A stretch of DNA of 64,000 bases from Ciborinia camelliae. Lineage: Eukaryota > Ascomycota > Leotiomycetes > Helotiales > Sclerotiniaceae. The DNA is taken from the NCBI GenBank assembly GCA_025890175.1, contig JANPYM010000001.1, forward strand, positions 1,647,004 to 1,711,003, read 5' to 3'. This document shows, in pieces, positions 57,091-64,000 of this stretch. How positions within the stretch are numbered: position 1 is the first letter of the stretch; each line of letters starts with the position of its first letter. The notes below the pieces were generated by a model. The model was not told the origin of the DNA. It saw nothing but the letters and a program-made list of their open reading frames with translations, and ran no database searches. A program made the translations under genes and the position numbers.

Positions 57091-59019
57091 ATGTCCCGCT
57101 CCCGTAACTCATTCTTCAGCAATTCTTCGGGGACAAATGACCAGAAACATCCTCTTCTACCCAGAGGCTACGATCCGCATAATGATGTCAATCTCCGTGA
57201 TCTCTCTTCCCCTTCAGCTTCACGGGCTACACCGAGTCCGCCACCGGAATTCTATAGAGATATTAGGTCGCCTACCAGCACAGGTGCAAGAACAGTTTCA
57301 CCTCGGCCAGTTTCGGAATCAGGGTCCCCGAGTAAAATAAAAGGAAATGGGAAGGCGAGGGGAAGGCGGATACAATTTGCCGCGCCGCCTCCGCCGATTG
57401 TGGGGAGTGTTGCGGGGATGGGGAGAGGTGGGAAGATGGGGATGAGTTTGGATGGAAGTAGGAGTCCTGGCTTGAAAGGGAGTTTGGTGAGGGAGGGAAA
57501 AGGAGTCGTGGGAATTTTGAAGGGTACGGGAAATAGCGTGGGAGGCTCAGGGCAGATCGATACTTTATTGGGATTGGAAAGAAGAGAGAAAGCTCTACAG
57601 GCAGAATTACAAATGTTGTTGGATGCGCAGGGTGAGGGGTTATTGCATGGCTTTGTGGGAGGAGGTGGTGGCGGCGAAGAGAGAGATGGAAGTGGAAGTA
57701 GTACGCCTACGGCGAGGTCATTGCAACGAGATAGAAATAGCGAAGGGGGTAGAAGTAAAGATGGCGCGAATATGCGCACAATCCCCATCAGACAACCAAA
57801 GAAAAAGGTGGTTGGACTGAGAGGGGCGAGGAAAGGACTACTAAGGAATATGGGCGAGTTGGTGGATATCAAAGGGGAGGAAGGAGATCTCTTGGCCGAA
57901 GAAATTAAGAGGAGAGAGATATGTATTACGAAAACAGAGGATTGGAAAATTAGGATCGAAGAGGTGAAGACAGAAATTGGCGAATTCATCTCAGCGGATA
58001 CACAAAAAACCGGATCGATTTCACTAGATGGCGACGGACACGAATCAACCCAGGGCAAATCCGAAGAAGATCGCGAGATAGCCGAACTTCGCACCGAGGA
58101 GAGGGCGGTCGAAAACGAAATTCGCGAAACGGAAGATAGATTATTACAAATGAAGGCGCGGCGGAATTGGTTAGGAGATCGGATCAGAGAACGAGTTAAT
58201 CAGAGAGAATCGCGATTGAGTAGTTATCGCGGGGCGCTTAGGGAGGTGGAAGCCGAAGTCCAGGAATTCTTAACGAGACCACCCGTCATGGTATCGATTG
58301 GGATGGGGAATGAAGAAGGATTCATGGCACTAGCACCCAAGCGACGCACATTGGAGATGGCGGAAGAATGGTGGCGGAAAGAAATCACGTCGTTGGGCGC
58401 GAGGAAAGTCGAGGTGGAGAAGGAGAAAGAAGCTCTGGAGGAAGGAGCAAGGTATTGGGAGGAATCGGTCGAGACGGTGATGGAATTTGAGGATGAATTG
58501 AGGGAGAAGATGAAGAGTGGAGGGGTGGGTGATGTCGACGGGTTGAAGAGAGAGATCGCGAGGATGCAGGTCGTGATTGGGAAACTGCGGGCCACGGTCC
58601 AAGTCGCTGAGAGGAAGGGCTGGAATCTATTGGTGTGTGCTGTGGGGGCTGAATTGCAAGCTTTTCAACAAGGGAAGGAGATTTTGAGGGACGCGTTGAA
58701 AGCTATGGGTGGGATTTTCGACGATGATGATGATGATGATAATGATGATGATGACGATGACGGAAGGAAGGATAGTCGAGATGAGAGTGGGGGGATTAAT
58801 ATTAATAATACGAATGCGGAAAGAAGATCGGTGGGTGAATCGACCACCGATGATGGATTAAAAGAACTCGAAACCGATTTGGCGAGACAGGAAAGCTTGC
58901 TCGTGGATGGGAGAGCGAGTGTGGGTGGGGAGGAGGAGAGCGATGAGGAGAAACATCTGAAGGAGTTATTGGTGGATCATGGCGGGGATACAGATCATGA
59001 GGATCATGAGGGGTTTTGA
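57091..59019 (+). CDS. Atg28-like autophagy protein (coiled coil)
   Basis: Intact single-exon frame of 642 aa. N-terminal ~190 residues are disordered (Ser/Pro, then Gly-rich). A helix from ALQAELQMLLDAQGEGLLHG leads to VVGLRGARKGLLRNMGELVD. Long coiled coil follows (AELRTEERAVENEIRETEDR, EVEAEVQEFLTRPP, MAEEWWRKEITSLG), then a poly-Asp run from 58721 and an acidic C-terminus. The GLRGARKGL motif plus coiled coil recalls proteins annotated as autophagy-related protein 28 in filamentous ascomycetes. In yeasts Atg28 acts in pexophagy. This is motif-level recall, so moderate. No membrane segments. Confidence 0.65.
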   Translation: MSRSRNSFFSNSSGTNDQKHPLLPRGYDPHNDVNLRDLSSPSASRATPSPPPEFYRDIRSPTSTGARTVSPRPVSESGSPSKIKGNGKARGRRIQFAAPPPPIVGSVAGMGRGGKMGMSLDGSRSPGLKGSLVREGKGVVGILKGTGNSVGGSGQIDTLLGLERREKALQAELQMLLDAQGEGLLHGFVGGGGGGEERDGSGSSTPTARSLQRDRNSEGGRSKDGANMRTIPIRQPKKKVVGLRGARKGLLRNMGELVDIKGEEGDLLAEEIKRREICITKTEDWKIRIEEVKTEIGEFISADTQKTGSISLDGDGHESTQGKSEEDREIAELRTEERAVENEIRETEDRLLQMKARRNWLGDRIRERVNQRESRLSSYRGALREVEAEVQEFLTRPPVMVSIGMGNEEGFMALAPKRRTLEMAEEWWRKEITSLGARKVEVEKEKEALEEGARYWEESVETVMEFEDELREKMKSGGVGDVDGLKREIARMQVVIGKLRATVQVAERKGWNLLVCAVGAELQAFQQGKEILRDALKAMGGIFDDDDDDDNDDDDDDGRKDSRDESGGININNTNAERRSVGESTTDDGLKELETDLARQESLLVDGRASVGGEEESDEEKHLKELLVDHGGDTDHEDHEGF

Positions 59020-59325
59020 ATGGAGGATGGAGTATGGCGGTATGACGGTATAGGAAAGAAAGAAGTATTGATACCATTTCTTACTTATTCAATTGGGCAT
59101 AAGTTGGACGTACGAACCGAGAAATCTCGGTGTATGCGTAGTAGTAGTAGGAGGATAAAAATGAACATGATATTCCATACATGAACCCAGGAACCAATCA
59201 AAACCCCCCCTCACCATTTAATCTCATACGCAAAATGCAAAAGTCCATCCCATCCATCCCATCCATACCAGTTCCAGTTCCAATTCCATATCCAATATCC
59301 AATATCCCAATATCCCACAGCCAAG
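59020..59325. other. 3' flank between two convergent genes
   Basis: (CCATC)n and (CCAATAT)n short repeats at about 59240-59310. No gene. Confidence 0.5.
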
Positions 59326-61452
59326 TCATCTCGACATGGTAAACTGCCCATCATGCACAGCACACCTCTTCACAGCCCACAATTCCCAAAACTTCCAACG
59401 GCGTTTCAACACGGTGCCCTCGCGCCCCGCATCCCCCAAATCCGCGATACCGAAGCCATTTCCGCAATCACAACTTGAAGAAGCCGCCCCTTCAATATTT
59501 CGTCTTCCCCTCTCCGACTCCCTCCCCCCTTCAAAAGTTCCGCTTTTATTCGAAACCGAGCGTGCCAAGTGGGCCGAGCTACTATGATGACTTAAAATGC
59601 GGTCTCCAATCGCCGTATCTTCGAAATCGAGTTCCTGGTCGCTTTCTTCGCTTTCCTCGCTGTCCGAGCTGAGGGAGACGTCGACGTCGACATCGACCGT
59701 GGGGCCAACGTTGGGATTGGCCATCTGGTTTGCATGTTGTACAAAACCTCCTGCTGCATTTCCATTTCCATTTCCCACTGCCGTTCCATTTCCATTTCCA
59801 CCCCCACCAACCCCTCCATTTACATACCCAATCCCTCTCAAACTAACCCACTTCAACTCTTTCAATTCTCCCCTCAACATCCTCACCACCTCCGTCCACT
59901 CACTGCCCTCCTTCAACTTCACACTTCTCAACCTCACGCTCCTCAACGTATGTCGATGGCGTCTCAACAAGTTAATAATCTCCCTACTCTCCAGATGCCA
60001 CGCCCCAAACCCCACATATCTTAAACTTTCCCACGTAACGTTGTGGAACACCGCTTCGAGAGGTACATGCGTGAGCGGTCGATTTGAGGGGAACCCTACG
60101 TGCAGTCCCTGGATTTGATGTGCGGATGTGAAGAATGTGTTGAAGAGACTGGATAATTGGTGCATTTTATCATCTGTAGGTTCTTGGATTTGTATTTCTA
60201 GACACGTGAGGCGATTGGCCAATGTGGAAATCGTATTATGAGAATGCGGGTTTAACAGTAATGGGATCCGGGGGTTGACGAAGCGGCTCGAGAAACGAGT
60301 TGCGGGGGATTTGGACTCGAGAAATGCATACCCGAGGGCTCGGGCGGAATGTTCGCATGCGGCTGTCCATTCAAGGGGATCGAGGTCGAGTGAGAGTATG
60401 GGGTCCGTTGTGTTGTTGTTTTGAGAAAAGGCCACCCAGCGTCTTTCTCTGAGGAAGGAGGCCCAATCTATATCTACTTTATCTTGAACCCTCATGAGAC
60501 GAATTTGTTGGAGATTGTTGAATAATCGAAAGGCGTTGAGTAAACTCTGTATATCAATTCTATTATTGATGATGGTTGCCTGTTCACGGGCTCGTGATAA
60601 TACTCTAAATATAATAATCTCATCTTTGCGACTACGATCAAGCTTTACTCGAAGTTGCTTGAGAGATGGTCGAGATCTGTCGACTTGACGAGTATTGCTA
60701 CTGGTTCGTTTTTGGTTCACTTGTCTCTCAAGATCCACTGTTGTCGCATGAGTCTCGTCAAATAAAATTTGAAGTTGGGTTGAACCTTTGAATACATTAA
60801 TTAAACTTCAAATTGTATTCAGATCAGGTCAGAATATACCTCGATAATAGAAAACTGGAATCATATACGAGAACTTTTTGACATGTTCCGCCAAGTGAGG
60901 TCGTTCTTCCACCAGAAACTGTAACCGATTGAAACCAGCTTCGGAGCATCGAATTGAGACACGGGCAAATTGTCTACCTAGCAATAGACTGTAGAATTTC
61001 TTACATGTACGGCTCTGATGAAGTCGTGGTTAGAGATATGATTGATGGTTGATAACGAATAAGAGAAGGGCCCATACAAGAGTTGTAGTAATATTTGTAT
61101 CCTCTAGGGATTGTGGTGGTATAGATTGAAAACTCTCTACACTTAAAGAGGCTCGATGGTCAATAGGAATCAATTTTCCAGAATTATGAACGAGATATTC
61201 TAGTATGTTCTCTAAAATCTCGTTCGAAAGTTTGAATATAGGAGTAAGTTTGGACTCGGCTGTTTTCGATTTACATAAGAAATACGCTCTGTGGAATCTC
61301 CTTTGCGTCAAGCAAAAGTTGAGCAAGTGTGGTGACTGAGTCCACGGATTCCAAGAAGGTGGTCTTCCAGAAAAGTCTTCGTAAATCAATTGCAAAAGGA
61401 TTCGGTAAAGAATCTCATCTGGAAGTCTTTCAATGGGTTTCAGAACATCCAT
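59326..61452 (-). CDS. F-box protein with two F-box-like modules
   Basis: Proposed CDS is complement(join(59326..60785,60840..61014,61078..61452)), 669 aa; the introns (54 and 63 nt) restore frame and the first has a CTCTAACC branch. Module 1 opens ERLPDEILYRILLQLIYEDF and ends LNFCLTQRRFHRAYFL. Module 2 opens TPIFKLSNEILENILEYLVH and, across intron 1, ends TLSRTCKKFYSLLLGRQFAR. Both match the F-box pattern (LP/LSxEILxxIL ... C/LxxRxF). The remainder is a leucine-rich, repeat-like protein (LTCLEIQIQEP, LRYVGFGAWHLES) with a glycine/asparagine-rich linker and acidic DSEESEESDQELD patch. Substrate adaptor of an SCF ubiquitin ligase by family; target unknown. Confidence 0.8.
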
Positions 61453-63189
61453 CTCGAGAAGGACAGTGGTTGTGATACGACAGGATGAATAGCACTTGCT
61501 CTAAAACGACGGGTTAGAAATATTAAGTACCATAGATGCAGTCTTACCTCGCAGAACGAACGTAGAAGCACAGGATATCCTTGAGGTTATTCGGAGAATG
61601 AATAAGGATGTAAACGGAAATAGTGAACGGAGATCGAATCATTACATCATAATGAGTGAAATTGAGTGCCTGCACTCTATGTATGGGATATGATCTTCCA
61701 GGTCGAGCAGTCAGGTTTTATGAAGTCTGACGTGTCGATGCGTCTCAAGGGATCATTTGAAGGGTGGTTCTTTTGGCAAATATGTATGGATGGATCCTCA
61801 TCCGGTATTTACTAGCATTTTATTGTCATGCAAATATATTGCTTGTTTTGCATTTGGTTGGTCGGAATGATTTGGAGGCTTTGCTGCAGCGGCTTGTTGG
61901 TTACCGTTCGTTCGGTGCAAATAACCATCATGTGATCTTGAATAAATATCAAAATACCAATCAGATATGGAAGGATGAATACAATTTGATATCATTTTAT
62001 TTGACACAGGAAAAGATACAGATTTAATACAAGGGTATTCCCATTTGTTGCTGCATGGAATGACAACGAATAATAAGTTAGCGGAATGATGGATCGTCTG
62101 CCATAGACCATAGCTGTTGCATGGCTGGAGAACGAATTGCGGGCCAAGAAAATGGTGATTGTGAACTTATGCTCCTAGGCCCTTGCAATGGCAGTGGGTG
62201 TCTAGACAAACAAGACAAGCTAGACGAACTCATCTCCTGTAACATCTAAAATATTGACGAGAAAAAAAAAATACGATGAATAGACGAATACGATGAGATG
62301 ATTCGTCAAAAATCAATACAGATTAGAAAAGTACAGACCAAGATCAACCAAATGGTTAAATGGTTAAAAGGGTTAAAGGGCTAAAGGGTTATTCCTGTCT
62401 GCTTACGCCCATGACCTAGTCTCAAGGCGAAACATGGATAAAGAATAAGAACGAACGACTTGATATGTAGAATGGAAATTGAATGCAACCACTCCACCAT
62501 TTTTGTCAAATATTAATCCATATTCGATAATTAAACCTGGTCCAGCAGTGATACCCGTTTGCTTCTTTTAGTGTGGGTGAATCCTTCCACAATTATTGGA
62601 AAGGGCTTGAGTTCAATCGAACTTATGCATTCGCGCAAGAAATATTATTGGATCATGGGCGCTTAATCAAAAAGTCCCCGCATAACAAACTCTTTGCACC
62701 ACAAAAGGGGAATGTCTGGAGGACCAACTTTCATTCTATAACTTTGAGTCCGTTTGACGTTTCATTCGGATTCTTATTTGGAAAGCTCATCATTAGCATG
62801 GTTTCTGGGCGTTGTTGGATCATGGAAGAGGTACCGTAAGGTAGTAGTCGTGGGCATCGATACCCAGGCGCCATTGATACTTTTAGTTAGGAGAGAAAGT
62901 TACGTTCCAAACAAAGCAATGCGGAAATAGATGAGACGTTAAACCTTGTCGGATGGTGATTCCTGTGCATGAACTCTGTATTTCTGCAAATGACGTGCAT
63001 ATTGTGATGGCGCAGATGGTTCGATATTGGGTCAGAAAGTTTTGCACCGCAAGACACCATTCTATAACCTTATTCCTGACAATGGTGGTATTATATTCAT
63101 CAATCTCCTTCATACAGGCTCCAGCCAAGCTTGGGTGTCTATGCAGAACGAGATCTCGTGGAGTAATGTTTTGATTAGAGTGAAGATGT
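61453..63189. promoter_or_regulatory. Intergenic, ~1.7 kb
   Basis: Promoter region of the F-box gene and 3' flank of the PPAT gene. Short GGTTAAA-type repeats at about 62351-62385. Plus-strand frames at 61764 and 62573 lack domains and start context and are not called. Confidence 0.4.
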
Positions 63190-64000
63190 TCAGGCGCGAT
63201 CGGCTTTCTGCTTTCTTATTGCAGTACTGCTAATTTTGGAAGCAAAGTCATCCGATTTAGGAACGGTCTCGATACCATCTTGTGCGTCGAGTACATCGAC
63301 TTCATAGACCTCCAGTGCCTTCCAACCCTTCTCAACTCGTTTATCGTTCACTGCTTGTCCACCCGACCTAGTTTCTCCAGATACAACGAGCGCGGTAACG
63401 GTTTCATCCGTGATAGTTGGTCCATAAGCATCTTGAATTTCAACACACTCGATGCTGATTGAGCAAGCCTTCAGTTTCGTATGTATTGCTCGACCATTCG
63501 ACCATTCCAAAGGAACCGTTTGAATGGCTTCCTCCTGACCAGTCTGCGCGAAAGAAAGTATTGATATAAGAAATTCAACCACATAGTTTTGTCGTTCTTC
63601 CCAACTTTGCAAGTATTCGGCATATTTCTTATTCTTCAACAATTCATCCCCTGTAATGCCAATGATCAATCTCCGGGGAGGGTCCTGAGGACCGGCGGCT
63701 GGTTGTAGTAAAAGTGCCGTAGCTGTAAGCAAAAGCTTGTGCCCCGCATGAAGGTGATCAAACGTGCCACCAACCGCTATCACAATATGAGAGGTAGAAG
63801 AATTTGGTTGGACGGACTGGGAAATAGTTTGAAGCATGCTCACTCCACCACTGACCATTTGAAATTCTGCACGTAAAGGAGGACTGATCCCGTTCGCGAA
63901 ATGTAAGAAGTCTCCAAGTAATTTCTGTCCTCCCTCGCCCTCCACCGAGAATATTTTATTCCATTGGCGTCGTGTACTTGCGAATAGAGGGAGTTCAACG
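63190..64000 (-). CDS. Phosphopantetheine adenylyltransferase (5' end beyond window)
   Basis: The minus-strand frame is open from the stop at 63190 to the right edge of the window, so the N-terminus is missing. Residues present include the nucleotidyltransferase signature AVGGTFDHLHAGHKLLL, the IGITGDELLKNKKYAEYL segment, IECVEIQDAYGPTI, VSGETRSGG and the C-terminal ISSTAIR (ISSTxIR) motif. Together they define the PPAT/Cab4 family, which adenylates 4'-phosphopantetheine in coenzyme A synthesis. The C-terminal 'KQKADRA' tail is short. No intron is seen in this part. The start, and any upstream introns, lie outside the window. Confidence 0.9.
   Translation of the reverse strand, partial: VELPLFASTRRQWNKIFSVEGEGGQKLLGDFLHFANGISPPLRAEFQMVSGGVSMLQTISQSVQPNSSTSHIVIAVGGTFDHLHAGHKLLLTATALLLQPAAGPQDPPRRLIIGITGDELLKNKKYAEYLQSWEERQNYVVEFLISILSFAQTGQEEAIQTVPLEWSNGRAIHTKLKACSISIECVEIQDAYGPTITDETVTALVVSGETRSGGQAVNDKRVEKGWKALEVYEVDVLDAQDGIETVPKSDDFASKISSTAIRKQKADRA

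Noticed and set aside
1..64000. CRISPR array
   Set aside because: The only regular repeats are minisatellites with contiguous units and no unique spacers; the genome is eukaryotic.

Overview
The window is a nuclear segment from a filamentous ascomycete. Genes carry many short GT-AG introns (about 50-110 nt, often with CTAAC/CTGAC-like branch sites), and the gene content is fungal: Zn2Cys6 regulator, 2EXR and F-box proteins, GH28 and GH106-like glycosidases, and a Bud27/Uri1 homologue. GC looks moderate, and intergenic DNA is full of TACCTAGGTA-type words. A Botrytis/Sclerotinia-like Leotiomycete is my best guess; this is an inference from style, not from any search.

Layout. 1-5.2 kb: 3' part of a secreted GH28 polygalacturonase, a small ABM-like hypothetical protein, a secreted glutaminyl cyclase and a mitochondrial TMEM70/186/223-like membrane protein. 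5.5-19.4 kb is accessory DNA. It holds a decayed RING-finger gene, an unrecognised relic, foldback repeats, two minisatellite-like blocks and a local family of zinc-knuckle protein genes whose copies are nearly all broken (about 10.6-11.5, 14.7-15.3, 15.8-16.2 and 17.3-18.5 kb). One intact 2EXR gene sits among them. 19.5-35.3 kb is conserved core: a twin CX9C protein, a PQ-loop transporter-like protein, a GH106-like rhamnosidase divergent from an AME1/CENP-U kinetochore gene, a coiled-coil (possibly spindle-pole) protein, and Bud27/Uri1.

36.3-50.5 kb carries a Zn2Cys6 regulator, a PsiD/phosphatidylserine-decarboxylase-like pyruvoyl enzyme, an FMN split-barrel protein, an M20 (Dug1/CNDP2-like) dipeptidase and an alpha/beta hydrolase, interspersed with small hypothetical genes. 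This could be a loose metabolic neighbourhood, but nothing proves co-function. 50.5-54.4 kb is a gene-free, repeat-rich gap with paired hairpins and a 58-bp minisatellite. It ends in the pyrimidine-rich promoter and probable 5'-UTR intron of pyruvate kinase (54.4-56.1 kb). The right end holds an Atg28-like coiled-coil protein, an F-box protein that appears to carry two F-box modules, and the 3' part of phosphopantetheine adenylyltransferase, cut by the window end.

Exon joins were worked out by hand from splice consensus and reading-frame continuity. No transcript or database evidence was available. The most notable signals are the decayed zinc-knuckle cluster, the 55-bp foldback elements, the double F-box protein and the unusual Gly-Gly-Ser-Asp processing site of the decarboxylase.
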